Virus record (IMG/VR): IMGVR_UViG_3300046804_000318
Span: 1 to 41,428 of that record
Length of the DNA stretch: 41,428 bases
Source: a virus
Direction: 5' to 3' (one strand)
Below, one piece after another: positions 7,449 to 15,648 of this stretch. The translations under genes were made by a program, and so were the position numbers. Below the pieces are notes generated by a model that was given only the letters and a program-made list of their open reading frames with translations, was not told the DNA's origin and did not search any database. Numbering within the stretch: position 1 is the stretch's first letter; each line of letters starts with the position of its first letter.

Positions 7449-9547
7449 GCCATACCTTTAGTCAATGCACCAAGTTCACGCAATGCTTTTAGTGTTAACT
7501 CTGCTTGCTTATTCTTTGTGTCCTCGTCAGCCAAGTCCATAGCCAGTACAGCTTGCAATTGCTTAACTGCTAACTCAGCTTCTCTAATGCGAATCTCAGC
7601 AGAATCACGCTGATTCTTCATCTGCATCTCTATACCTTTGCGGGTATATTCGGCTTCGAGTGTTTGCTTCTCAAGGTCAAGTTTTGCCGCATCGATCTGA
7701 GCCTTAGCCTGAGTCTTTTCTCTTTCAACCTGAGCCAGCATCTCAGCAACCTGTGCCTGTGCGTCCGGAGTAGGTGGTTGTGGTTGTGATAAAGCAGCAT
7801 TTTGCTCCGGTGTGATCTCATTCATAAACTCGTTAGCATCTTTGAAACCTGCCGATTCAATGAACTTCGCTAGAGTATTGCGGTATTGACCGATAGATAC
7901 CAATGGATTAGATGGACCATATTGCTGAATGATCTGCTCTTGTTTAGCCAAAATCATCTGAATCATGGCTAACTTTTGCTCTCTGTCACCTGAACCTAGA
8001 CCAACATTAACGCTAATATCGTACTGATTAGCCCACGTTCTAGGATCAAATGTCACGTACTTACCACGCATACGAACGATACGAGGCTTGTCCTGATACT
8101 TGCCTAATAGATGCAAAATGCCTTTAAACAGACTCTTTACGCCTGTCTCAGCAAATATACGAGCGATTAACTCTAGCTTGCCTGAACCTGACTTCATCAT
8201 GGCAGCCACAGCAGTAGCCGTAACATTGTTCAATACGTCTGGATCAAGTCCTGATTGAGCATCGCTAACGCCAGTACGTTTAGCCTGAACTGCATCCAAG
8301 TATTCCAGCATTGGCATGGCTTGACCAAACGTACTCTGCACCGTTAAAGGAACCAAAGCATTCGGATTCTTCATGCGGATAACGCCACCCGGAGTAGCAT
8401 TAAGCAAGTCATCTAGGTTTACCTGACCATCTACCGCACCTACTCGATTGTTGTTAGTTAGATACAGATTGTCTAGGCTTTGTCGAGTAATCGTGGACTT
8501 CTGTAGCTGAATATCCATCGTCCGATCTGCCAACGATTGACCGAAGAACTTATGCGGAATAGGTATAGGACAGATAGAGTGGAATGGAACATAGTCGGTT
8601 TCTTCGTCCTCAAGTATTTCTGAACCGCAATAAACAATGCGGCGCAACTCAGCAATACCGTCATCATCCTCATCAATACGTATATAGCACTCGTACACCT
8701 CTAGCACCTGCATAGAGAAGTCTAGGCTTGAGTTTTGATCTGGCTGTTCACCATTAGGGAAACGAGCAATGCGCTCAGGGCTAAACTCTAAATCGTTATA
8801 TGTTGGCAATTCGTCAACTACATCTTGATCGTAGCCAATAGCAATTAACTCTGAGCGAGTCATTAAGCGACGATGCGCTACGAAGTTAGCCTCCTCAATA
8901 TTACGAGCAGACTTGGATATTAGGAATTCCTCAGGCGGTACATTCTCAATCTTTACTTGACCTGATTCTTTAGTGCGCTGGACATAGACTTCAAACTTAG
9001 GGACTTGTACAACATTGCCCATCATGTCCGACATTTCCGTATATTCTATTTCCTGCTTGACAACTTTAAGAGACTGATCTGATAGCAAGAAAGCAAGCTC
9101 ATCCTCAGATAGATTCTTATACTCTTCTTTGATTACGTCTGTTTTCTCATCCCAATACGATTTAACTACACCTACCTTTTGCAGTAGAGCATCTTTAAAC
9201 CAGTTGTGCAGGATAATTAGACCGTCATTATCACGATAGAAAGCCCAGTTACAGTAGTCTGTAGCCTGTTTAGCTGATTCCTCATCACCCGGACTCTTAG
9301 GCTCAAAGTAAACAATATCTTCAGTCGTAGTAAACACGCGCATCAATTGTGGCAATGCGCCATCGATAGCCTCAGCCACTTCGCCTGTAACGATCTGGCT
9401 GCGACCTTCTTGTTCGTTACCATACGGATTACGCAGGTAATACTCTAGTGCCCTACGACGATCTTCTGTAGTTTCGGTATCTAAATAGCCTATCGAGTTA
9501 TCTATTTCATTCTCGATAATGCCTTTTACTTTGCCTTCATCCATCAT
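7445..9547 (-). CDS. Portal protein, P22-like
   Basis: A 700-aa protein, the length expected for P22-type portals. The N-terminal part (SIGYLDTETTEDRRRALEYY, then LRNPYGNEQEGRSQIVTGEV) and EAIDGALPQLMRVFTTTEDI match the wing/clip region of that family. Further motifs are VPPEEFLISKSARNIEEANF, then VAHRR and PFHSICPIPIPHKFFGQSLA. The C-terminal third is a long Gln/Glu/Lys coiled coil (about residues 590-690) as in P22 barrel tails. The portal forms the dodecameric DNA channel and the packaging motor docking site. It lies directly after the terminase. The ribosome site is AGAGGAA. Confidence 0.92.
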   Translation of the reverse strand: MMDEGKVKGIIENEIDNSIGYLDTETTEDRRRALEYYLRNPYGNEQEGRSQIVTGEVAEAIDGALPQLMRVFTTTEDIVYFEPKSPGDEESAKQATDYCNWAFYRDNDGLIILHNWFKDALLQKVGVVKSYWDEKTDVIKEEYKNLSEDELAFLLSDQSLKVVKQEIEYTEMSDMMGNVVQVPKFEVYVQRTKESGQVKIENVPPEEFLISKSARNIEEANFVAHRRLMTRSELIAIGYDQDVVDELPTYNDLEFSPERIARFPNGEQPDQNSSLDFSMQVLEVYECYIRIDEDDDGIAELRRIVYCGSEILEDEETDYVPFHSICPIPIPHKFFGQSLADRTMDIQLQKSTITRQSLDNLYLTNNNRVGAVDGQVNLDDLLNATPGGVIRMKNPNALVPLTVQSTFGQAMPMLEYLDAVQAKRTGVSDAQSGLDPDVLNNVTATAVAAMMKSGSGKLELIARIFAETGVKSLFKGILHLLGKYQDKPRIVRMRGKYVTFDPRTWANQYDISVNVGLGSGDREQKLAMIQMILAKQEQIIQQYGPSNPLVSIGQYRNTLAKFIESAGFKDANEFMNEITPEQNAALSQPQPPTPDAQAQVAEMLAQVEREKTQAKAQIDAAKLDLEKQTLEAEYTRKGIEMQMKNQRDSAEIRIREAELAVKQLQAVLAMDLADEDTKNKQAELTLKALRELGALTKGMA

Positions 9548-9574
9548 AATGCGTTCCTCTTAGGATTTTCGCAA

Positions 9575-10831
9575 TTATACAATCCATTTAGTAGAAATGG
9601 GCAAATCTGACTGCCACGAAGTTTCGTCTTGGTCAAGACTTATTGCAAGATACCTGAAAGCGTCTGAAGCATGGCTAGACCAGTCGTGTAACGGCTTGTC
9701 GTAGAACACTTGCTGACGCTCGTTATATTCCCTACGATAGTTCCTGAGAGCATCCAGACCTGTCTTAGTCTTGTGATCGAACCAGCATTGCGGCAATAGC
9801 CTTCTAACGGCTTGTATGCCATCTGCAACCGACAATCTAGGAGCTACAGTTATATCGAGTCCAGCTTCTTGCAAAACCTCTTTACGGCTCTTTCCTGTGC
9901 CTAGTTCTCTGACTTCGACGTCATGAGGCAAGAACTGCGTGAAGCCTTCGTAGCCGTTATCTTTGAGCCAGCGTACATACCAGTCCAGACCGACACCGTG
10001 GTTTTCCGTAAAATCAATGAGACGTACTTCTTTTCCAACCACCTGAGCAACCCACAGACTAGTAGAATCGCTAATCCCCAAATCCCAAGCAACATAAGAG
10101 CGACATAAGTCATCACGTTCGATAGTGGTGATCCGGTTCTTCGCCTCAAGATCGTTGATAATCTTGCCATAGTAGCTACCTTCAATGGGAGAATCAAAAT
10201 TGCACTCGAACTCCTGATTATACTTATCGTCACCCATCTCCTTACGGGCAGCGTCTAGTTCTTTCTGGTCAATTATGTTGGTTTCACTAGCTTTGAACTC
10301 AACCAAAGCCCAATCTTCTGACTTTGCGGCTCTCTCTTTGAACTCTTTAAAGTGATTGTTCCCTTTAGGAGTGCCAATAAACAAAGCCCATCCTAATCGA
10401 TCAGCTAATGCAGGTCTAATAACTTCGTTCCAGACTTTAGGGTTCATATCGCCAACTTCGTCTAAGGCAACCCCATCGAGATAACCGCCCCTCAATGAGT
10501 CTGGATTATCTGCCCCATACAAAGATATACGCCTACCCCAAAAGTCCACCCTAAGTTCAGATATGTTGACCGTTGCACCTAATGGTCTCGTGTATTTGAC
10601 CAAGTAATCAAAAGCAATCCTCTTGGCTTGTGTATATGTTGGTGCTATATAAGCATATCTAGGTTGCTCTAATTCGCACTCAATAGCTCGTTTTATGATC
10701 TGGTTGATAGCAGCCACAGTTTTCCCGAACCTCCTGTGCATAACCCCAACAACAAATCTATTTGCGTCTAAAGTATTGTGTAGGATTATTTGCTGCTCTC
10801 TAGGAGCGTATGGGATTATTATTTCTGCCAT
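9575..10831 (-). CDS. terL: Terminase large subunit
   Basis: A 418-aa packaging ATPase/nuclease. The Walker A variant is MHRRFGKTVAA near residue 31. Walker B is GVALDEVGDMNPKVWNEV with catalytic Glu, and the coupling motif is LFIGTPKGNNHF. The nuclease domain begins around residue 240 with SYVAWDLGISDSTSLWV (first acidic residue), continues with QFLPHDVEVRELGTGKSR, and ends with the acidic DAFRYLA. All main motifs are intact. It overlaps the small subunit by 13 nt, the usual coupling. With a P22-like portal, headful packaging is likely but not shown. Confidence 0.95.
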   Translation of the reverse strand: MAEIIIPYAPREQQIILHNTLDANRFVVGVMHRRFGKTVAAINQIIKRAIECELEQPRYAYIAPTYTQAKRIAFDYLVKYTRPLGATVNISELRVDFWGRRISLYGADNPDSLRGGYLDGVALDEVGDMNPKVWNEVIRPALADRLGWALFIGTPKGNNHFKEFKERAAKSEDWALVEFKASETNIIDQKELDAARKEMGDDKYNQEFECNFDSPIEGSYYGKIINDLEAKNRITTIERDDLCRSYVAWDLGISDSTSLWVAQVVGKEVRLIDFTENHGVGLDWYVRWLKDNGYEGFTQFLPHDVEVRELGTGKSRKEVLQEAGLDITVAPRLSVADGIQAVRRLLPQCWFDHKTKTGLDALRNYRREYNERQQVFYDKPLHDWSSHASDAFRYLAISLDQDETSWQSDLPISTKWIV

Positions 10832-11151
10832 GTAACCACATGCTGTTGTGGCGCACCGTCTATACCTGTCACCTCAGTCCTAGCCAGCTTAGGTATATGG
10901 TACTCACTGAGCTTTTGCATCAAGTCCAATGCCTTAGCAGGATCAGGCTTTAGTCCATAAACCTCATCGCCCTCAGCTACCCTCTGTAGCCATCTATCCA
11001 TATAAGGCACGTTCTTCTCTAGTAGCGTAGCAATAGCATTACGTACTACTGCCGTACTCTTATTAGGTACTCCAGCAGGTCTGCCCTTGCCAGCATTAGT
11101 TAAGCCGGGATGCGCTGTAGTCTTTTCTTCTTTACTGACTTCTGTTTCCAT
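10819..11151 (-). CDS. terS: Terminase small subunit (putative)
   Basis: A 110-aa basic protein immediately upstream of and overlapping terL. The N-terminus carries the linker-like phrase GKGRPAGVPNKSTAVVRNAI, common in one family of phage small terminases. It is followed by helices (LEKNVPYMDRWLQRVAEGDE, then DPAKALDLMQKLSEYHIPKL). Small subunits recognise the packaging site and stimulate the large subunit. The assignment rests mainly on position, size and the N-terminal motif. Confidence 0.8.
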   Translation of the reverse strand: METEVSKEEKTTAHPGLTNAGKGRPAGVPNKSTAVVRNAIATLLEKNVPYMDRWLQRVAEGDEVYGLKPDPAKALDLMQKLSEYHIPKLARTEVTGIDGAPQQHVVTWQK

Positions 11152-11177
11152 TTTTGCATTATCCTCTGGATGTCATG

Positions 11178-12293
11178 CTATTCGTTATACCCAAACTCAT
11201 AAGGGTATCCTTCTGATGATAAAGTCTTTGCTTTTACTTTTTTAGTAATAATTTCATATTCACCATTTAATGCACTTTCTCCATGATCTTGAGCATATCT
11301 TTTACTTGTTGTTACCCAATCACCATTATTTATATTTTTTACGCCTTTAGGAACTGCACGATATACAGTTATTTCAGCATCTGGCTTTCCTTTTGCTCTA
11401 TACGCAGCAGAAAACCATTGAGAATCTATTTCTGGATTACCAATTCCATATAACCTAGTTCCTTTAGATGAATAAACATCCATAGGCATTATTCCACCTA
11501 GATTATCTATAGTAGCTCCGTAAACATTTGCATTAGGAGCAGTATGAGAACCTTTATATGATAAATCTTCAGTAGCTCCTAATAATCCACCAGTTTGAGA
11601 GCCTGAGAATCTTTTTTGCATTTCAGGAGATACTAAATTTACTGACGAATCTTGATCTATTGCTTTAAATACATCATCTAATGTTGCATTAGGCTGTCCT
11701 ACTGGTCTGCGTCCTAATCTATATGCTGTTTTTGCAGCAGCCTTGGATGATATTTGACCTTGCATTTCTGGAAAGTCTTGCATAACTCTAGCTTGCAAAC
11801 TTTCACCTATTTTTTGACCTCTAAACTTTTCAGGAACTTCTAAACTCAAAACAGATGCGCTTTTATCTGGCTTAGACAATATTTCAATAGTTCCACCACT
11901 TTTAGGGTCTGTATATCTTATTTTTTCTGCTCCAGAACCAAAAATATCAGAAGCATCTCTTTTTACTATATTAAAAACATTCTCTAATGGCTTACCTAAA
12001 ATAGTTCCAGCCGCTAATAAACCACCCTTAGCTAATGCTGCTTTTGCGGCTGTTGCTGGATTTATTGCACCTGATAATAATTCTGTAGTCTGGTTTAACA
12101 ATCCTTGTTGCTCAGGAGGAAGTAACCCCTTAGACGTTAGGTAAGCTGTCGATCCTACCGCTTCTTCAGGCTTTAACATACCTGTCGCTGTAAATGGCAA
12201 TGCAGCCAAATCAACAAATCCTGTGGCTAATTGAGGAATACCCCTAGCGGCTGATAATCCTAAACTTCTTAGCGTTTCCTCAAGTGTTGCCAT
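11178..12293 (-). CDS. Multidomain effector-like protein: GNAT-like plus ADP-ribosyltransferase-like domains
   Basis: A 371-aa protein. Residues 1-110 are hydrophobic and Ala/Gly-rich (RGIPQLATGFVDLAALPF), resembling starts of ejected virion proteins such as the one at 28148-29614. Around residues 140-195 there is a GNAT-like acyl-CoA loop (SLEVPEKFRGQKIGESLQAR) and an AAAKTAYRLGRRP segment like the GNAT C-terminus. From about residue 300 it resembles the ART family of phage polyvalent proteins: ITVYRAVPKGV (Arg), GDWVTTSKRYAQDHGESAL (Ser/Thr) and GEYEIITKKV (Glu). I infer an injected or early protein that modifies host targets. The codons look more A/T-rich than its neighbours. It sits between a glycosyltransferase and terS, overlapping the former by 14 nt. 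Confidence 0.65.
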   Translation of the reverse strand: MATLEETLRSLGLSAARGIPQLATGFVDLAALPFTATGMLKPEEAVGSTAYLTSKGLLPPEQQGLLNQTTELLSGAINPATAAKAALAKGGLLAAGTILGKPLENVFNIVKRDASDIFGSGAEKIRYTDPKSGGTIEILSKPDKSASVLSLEVPEKFRGQKIGESLQARVMQDFPEMQGQISSKAAAKTAYRLGRRPVGQPNATLDDVFKAIDQDSSVNLVSPEMQKRFSGSQTGGLLGATEDLSYKGSHTAPNANVYGATIDNLGGIMPMDVYSSKGTRLYGIGNPEIDSQWFSAAYRAKGKPDAEITVYRAVPKGVKNINNGDWVTTSKRYAQDHGESALNGEYEIITKKVKAKTLSSEGYPYEFGYNE

Positions 12294-12996
12294 AGAAAAC
12301 CTCGTACATATCTGGTCTGTTAGTCTTTATCCACTCTCTTGGTTCTTCATGGCACTTAGCAAAGTCGTTTCCAACTGTCTGACTTCCTGCATGATGAACA
12401 TATCCACGACTAACAAAGTGGAAATACCCTGCTTTGCCTAAGTCATGGCATATTATATTGTCTGAATACCAATTAGTGCTAGGGAATTGTGCTACACCCC
12501 ATGCCTCTTTACTTATAGCCGCGAAAATAGGAGCAATCACATCAGCCATCTTTATATGTAACTCGCTCTCCCACTTTAACGCTGAAAATACGTCATCTTC
12601 CTCAGCTACTCGTATATTCTGTGCTGGTAATACGTAATCTGATCTTGCCCCTAAGAATCCAACCTTAAATGACTTACTGACGTACTTATAATCAGCTTGC
12701 ATCTTTTCAATAGTATCGGGCGTCAATACTACATCGTCATTAGCAATGATTAATGAATCGTAATGCCCTGTGTTAAAGGCATAAGAGACAATTGAGTTAT
12801 ACGCATCTCCGAAATTGGTAGCAATATTTGGTCTGAATATGACTCTATCGTTGCCAAGTCTCTTTCTAACTTCTCCCCACAACTCCAGACTATTTGCACT
12901 AATGTAAACTGGCAATTCTCTTGCATATTGATTAATGCTCTCCAATAGTACGTGGATGCTTGGACTACCGACAGTAGCGATTACGATTGCTTGCAA
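12280..12996 (-). CDS. GT2-like glycosyltransferase
   Basis: A 238-aa GT-A fold protein. It has QAIVIATVGSPSIHVLLESI at the start, RPNIATNFGDAYNSIVSYAF, and the metal site DSLIIANDDVVLTPDTIEKM (NDD in place of DxD). The later part (MADVIAPIFAAISKEAWGVA, then SDNIICHDLGKAGYFH) fits the acceptor half. It is translationally linked (16-nt overlap) to the methyltransferase gene upstream. The pair could build a modified sugar on the virion, on phage DNA or on host glycans. The substrate is unknown. Confidence 0.75.
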   Translation of the reverse strand: MQAIVIATVGSPSIHVLLESINQYARELPVYISANSLELWGEVRKRLGNDRVIFRPNIATNFGDAYNSIVSYAFNTGHYDSLIIANDDVVLTPDTIEKMQADYKYVSKSFKVGFLGARSDYVLPAQNIRVAEEDDVFSALKWESELHIKMADVIAPIFAAISKEAWGVAQFPSTNWYSDNIICHDLGKAGYFHFVSRGYVHHAGSQTVGNDFAKCHEEPREWIKTNRPDMYEVFYGNT

Positions 12997-13520
12997 AGGA
13001 TCACCTTCATAGAATCTACTGCTCTAGGAGTACGCAGAATTTCATCGTCAGAAATGCCTTTATCCATCATTTCCTGACCTAATCCTGACATCATAAATTC
13101 CATTGACGTTAGGTTAAATCTATCTTCCCAACCTAAATACCAATGCCACTCAGTATAGTACAACCAGCTATTCTCGTTAAACGCTCTAACATGAGTAGGG
13201 TCTTGCCATGCACCTAAACTAAGCTCATACGGAACACTTATATGGAATTCACCACCAACTTCTAGCAAGTCCTTACAGTTAGTCATTGCTTGAATTAAAT
13301 CCGGTATATGCTCTAAAACGTCATTTGCGACGATTTTTTTAAACATTCCCTTTTCTATCGTTACCTTACCAAACCTATGGCTATCAATAACGCTACCAAA
13401 CTCGACATTAGATATGTCGCACCACCAATCAGGATTAACTCTAAGCAATATGTCAGCATTAAAGTATGAATCCTTCCAGTCTTTGCCTGATCCTAAATTA
13501 AGAGTTGTCGGTATCGCCAT
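12981..13520 (-). CDS. SAM-dependent methyltransferase, class I
   Basis: A 179-aa protein. The SAM-binding motif I is TTLNLGSGKDWKDSYFNAD, with an acidic residue at the end of strand 2. The post-I region is VANDVLEHIPDLIQAMTNC, then LLEVGGEFHISVPYELSL, which is the pattern of small-molecule or glycan methyltransferases, not of DNA methylases (no DPPY or PCQ motif). It overlaps the genes on both sides. Next to a GT2-like gene it may methylate a sugar. That link is inferred. Confidence 0.75.
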   Translation of the reverse strand: MAIPTTLNLGSGKDWKDSYFNADILLRVNPDWWCDISNVEFGSVIDSHRFGKVTIEKGMFKKIVANDVLEHIPDLIQAMTNCKDLLEVGGEFHISVPYELSLGAWQDPTHVRAFNENSWLYYTEWHWYLGWEDRFNLTSMEFMMSGLGQEMMDKGISDDEILRTPRAVDSMKVILCKQS

Positions 13521-13950
13521 TGGAATATTCTAGTTTAGCCATTTTTAACATTGTCTTTTGCTTATCAGTCATTGGCTTAGTTACAGGCCCACCAACGAGC
13601 CAAGCTGAACACGTACGATCAGCAGCACACTTGAATTCGAGCAACTCACAATAGCCAAGTTTTGCGCTATCTACGACCTCGTTAGCATACGTCTCGTTAT
13701 CCGATTCTTCGCCCTGAATACCGTCAACAATACATTTCATCATTTCAGGAGTCTGGATAAATGCAGAGCAGTTGCCACAATGCATCGTCTGAGCATTCTT
13801 TTCGCTAGTGTTCCATTCCTTAGCGCGAATCTTCCAGAAGTCCTCTGGTGACTCAGGATTAGCAGGACCATAGCCTACGTTCTTAAATGCCCAATCACGA
13901 TTCTTGAGATTTAGCGGTATGTCTGAACAGACTTTAGGACATTCTTTCAT
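13498..13950 (-). CDS. Cysteine-rich phage protein, unknown
   Basis: A 150-aa protein that I recognise only as a type seen in environmental phages. It has MKECPKVCSDIPLNLKNRDW, then AFKNVGYGPANPESPEDFW, and a Cys-rich centre (MHCGNCSAFIQTPEMMKC, then GYCELLEFKCAADRTCSAW) that could bind zinc or an Fe-S cluster. It overlaps the methyltransferase gene by 23 nt and lies 3 nt after a small basic protein gene. No function is assigned. Confidence 0.65.
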   Translation of the reverse strand: MKECPKVCSDIPLNLKNRDWAFKNVGYGPANPESPEDFWKIRAKEWNTSEKNAQTMHCGNCSAFIQTPEMMKCIVDGIQGEESDNETYANEVVDSAKLGYCELLEFKCAADRTCSAWLVGGPVTKPMTDKQKTMLKMAKLEYSNGDTDNS

Positions 13951-13953
13951 AGA

Positions 13954-14205
13954 TCACCATTTAACTTTGTTAGCCCAATAAGCAGCAGACATCTTACCTT
14001 TAGCAATATTAGCCGCATGACGAGCCTTAAACGCCTCATTACGCTTACTACCGTCTGGACTGCCAGTAACGCCTTGCTGACCAAAACGAATCAATTTAAC
14101 CTCGTCTCCTGACTTGGCTAGTACGGCATGACTCTTGGTAGGATGATTAGGAGTCTTTTTAGGCTTGTTATAGCCAGTAAACTCCTCTTTACCACGCTTA
14201 ATCAT
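13954..14205 (-). CDS. Small basic conserved phage protein
   Basis: An 83-aa Lys/Arg-rich protein with the conserved stretch SHAVLAKSGDEVKLIRFGQQ, then GVTGSPDGSKRNEAFKARHA and GKMSAAYWANKVKW. The same pattern occurs in many phage genomes without known function. It starts in an ATGA overlap with the DUF6496-like gene. Its charge suggests nucleic-acid binding, but that is a guess. Confidence 0.7.
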   Translation of the reverse strand: MIKRGKEEFTGYNKPKKTPNHPTKSHAVLAKSGDEVKLIRFGQQGVTGSPDGSKRNEAFKARHAANIAKGKMSAAYWANKVKW

Positions 14206-14360
14206 TTCTTTTTCTTTGCCTTTCCAGCAACAGATAGCATTATTGCGGTCGCTTGTTTCTTAGACTTAACTACAGGACCACCTTTACCGCTATGCAGAGT
14301 GCCAGCCTTGAACTCGTTATAGACCTTGCTCATCTTTTTATCGGCTTTGGTTTTCTTCAC
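14202..14360 (-). CDS. DUF6496-like small basic protein
   Basis: A 52-aa protein read as GTG AAG AAA... with its start in a GTGA overlap with the HNH gene and its stop in an ATGA overlap with the next gene. The sequence pattern EFKAGTLHSGKGGPVVKSKK, then QATAIMLSVAGKAKKKK matches DUF6496, a short Lys-rich phage and bacterial family of unknown role. The two tight overlaps make this a secure gene despite its size. Confidence 0.85.
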   Translation of the reverse strand: MKKTKADKKMSKVYNEFKAGTLHSGKGGPVVKSKKQATAIMLSVAGKAKKKK

Positions 14361-14662
14361 GATTTAACCTCTAAGTGTTCGTTATCAAAAAGTAATCCTA
14401 TCGTTTTTCGATGCGCTTCTTCCCACATTTCTACTCGCTCAAGTTTAGATAAATCTTTCCCCTGATCTAGCTCCATATGGCATCTATAGCATAGTGCAGC
14501 AACTCGATAATCATTAGCCTTTATACCACGACCTTTACCATCTCTCAACTGGTTTGAGTGAGCAGCTACAACAGTTCCATCCTGTATCAAGCAATGTTGG
14601 CAAGGAAAATTCCTTACTAACTCAAGCAGTCGTTTGCTTCGATACATTGACGCTTTCTCCAT
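14357..14662 (-). CDS. HNH-like nuclease, DUF1364/YbcO type
   Basis: A 101-aa protein: RSKRLLELVRNFPCQHC, then TVVAAHSNQLRDGKGRGIKA, NDYRVAALCYRCHMELDQGK and a C-terminal helix. The CxxC...CxxCH zinc site plus the AHSN segment match the YbcO/DUF1364 group of small phage recombination nucleases. It overlaps an upstream zinc-ribbon gene by 46 nt and the DUF6496 gene by 4 nt. A role in recombination or in processing replication intermediates is likely. Confidence 0.75.
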   Translation of the reverse strand: MEKASMYRSKRLLELVRNFPCQHCLIQDGTVVAAHSNQLRDGKGRGIKANDYRVAALCYRCHMELDQGKDLSKLERVEMWEEAHRKTIGLLFDNEHLEVKS

Positions 14663-14808
14663 AACGATTTAACTGAAGATATTGTCTCTGCATGATTGCA
14701 CTCAGGACATACATCCACGGCATCATCAAATACATATCCGCAACGTACCCTCAACACTTCATCACGCTCACCAATCCAGTTGCAATTATCGCAATAAACT
14801 TTATCCAT
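14617..14808 (-). CDS. Small zinc-ribbon protein
   Basis: A 63-aa protein from ATG 14808, chosen for its AAAGGT site. A frame extended to 14838 has no site. It holds YCDNCNWIGERDEVLRVRCG and DVCPECNH, which form a two-knuckle zinc ribbon. It overlaps the YbcO-like gene by 46 nt. The function is unknown; such proteins often bind DNA or partner with nucleases. Confidence 0.65.
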   Translation of the reverse strand: MDKVYCDNCNWIGERDEVLRVRCGYVFDDAVDVCPECNHAETISSVKSLWRKRQCIEANDCLS

Positions 14809-14872
14809 ATTATTACCTTTATTTAACGTAAATTTCATTTAGGTTTGCTACTATTTTGGTACGGAGGCTGCT

Positions 14873-15172
14873 ATGTACGGCATATCTATCGATGGTCAAG
14901 ATTTCTGGTTTGAGGCTGAAGAAGTCGAACTCATGGAAATGGACGAGGATGGTATTGTCTGGAAATACGATAGAGAAGCCTGTGTCTGGATGTACTTTGA
15001 TGAAGATGCAGACGAGTGGTTATTGTTTGACGAGAACAATTTCGATCCCTTTACAAAGTCGCTCTTTCGACAGCCCGATTCGACGCTTCCATCGACCTCC
15101 AGCAATCAACACGAGCCTGAGCAGCCACAAGCATCCAACGTAATTTCTCTGCCTCAGCAACGGCTTCTCTAA
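14873..15172 (+). CDS. Acidic orphan protein on the opposite strand
   Basis: A 99-aa protein preceded by a strong ribosome site (ACGGAGG, 6 nt from ATG). Residues 8-58 are dominated by Asp, Glu and aromatic residues (FWFEAEEVELMEMDEDGIVW, then WMYFDEDADEWLLFDENNF) and give a strongly negative protein. The tail is Gln/Ser/Pro-rich. It is the only gene facing right inside the leftward operon, and its last 122 nt overlap the end of the gene at 15051-15377 on the other strand. A DNA-mimic or anti-restriction role is possible but rests only on charge. I see no convincing promoter. Confidence 0.6.
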   Translation: MYGISIDGQDFWFEAEEVELMEMDEDGIVWKYDREACVWMYFDEDADEWLLFDENNFDPFTKSLFRQPDSTLPSTSSNQHEPEQPQASNVISLPQQRLL

Positions 15173-15377
15173 GCCCTTCTACGCACGTCTTATAATCATC
15201 CGTAGTGTATGCATCAGCTTCCTTCTCAGCCATCGTGCTTTTAAGGCTACGCTGGAATCCAAGTGCCTTAACTGTCTTTCTATGCTCCGTTAAATACGTT
15301 ACTTGTGCCTTAGCTTGTGCATAAGCCTCAGCATTCTTAATCATAAAATCAATTGCAGAATTAGGATCGATAGTCAT
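15051..15377 (-). CDS. Conserved helical phage protein
   Basis: A 108-aa protein of a family common in phages of Proteobacteria: AIDFMIKNAEAYAQAKAQVT, then REAVAEAEKLRWMLVAAQAR and CWRSMEASNRA. It is almost all helix, with the characteristic WRS.EA.NR end. It is usually found near replication or nuclease genes, as here next to VRR-NUC. It overlaps the VRR-NUC gene by 17 nt and a gene on the other strand by 122 nt. No function is known to me. Confidence 0.75.
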   Translation of the reverse strand: MTIDPNSAIDFMIKNAEAYAQAKAQVTYLTEHRKTVKALGFQRSLKSTMAEKEADAYTTDDYKTCVEGLREAVAEAEKLRWMLVAAQARVDCWRSMEASNRAVERATL

Positions 15378-15648
15378 CTGTTAGTTTCCATAATAGTAAT
15401 TTAGCATCATCAACACTTGTAACTACGTGTACCTGACCTTTCCAGAGCTTGTGCCAATTAACTTGGTCTGGAGTAAGTACCTTTTTATCACCATCCTTGA
15501 TTTCAAGCAACAAGTTTTTACCTTTAAAGCCAACAACAATATCAGGACAACCTTTTCCTACAGCGTGAAGATGCTGAACCGTAGCACCTAAGTCTCTGAG
15601 TGCTTTAACTACTTGAACTTGGCAATTATCTACCCTTTTGTAAACCAT
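15361..15648 (-). CDS. VRR-NUC domain nuclease
   Basis: A 95-aa single-domain protein. The nuclease core is KGCPDIVVGFKGKNLLLEIK with the PD...E-x-K motif, followed by LTPDQVNWHKLWKGQVHVV, the conserved Q and following helix of the VRR-NUC family. Phage members cleave branched DNA and act in recombination or Holliday junction processing. It sits between two small conserved proteins in the leftward operon, with overlaps on both sides. Confidence 0.88.
   Translation of the reverse strand: MVYKRVDNCQVQVVKALRDLGATVQHLHAVGKGCPDIVVGFKGKNLLLEIKDGDKKVLTPDQVNWHKLWKGQVHVVTSVDDAKLLLWKLTDDYRS

Noticed and set aside
14856-15143. Second plus-strand frame over the acidic orphan gene
   Set aside because: It has no ribosome site at its start and a random-looking product. 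The frame at 14873 has the strong site and biased composition.
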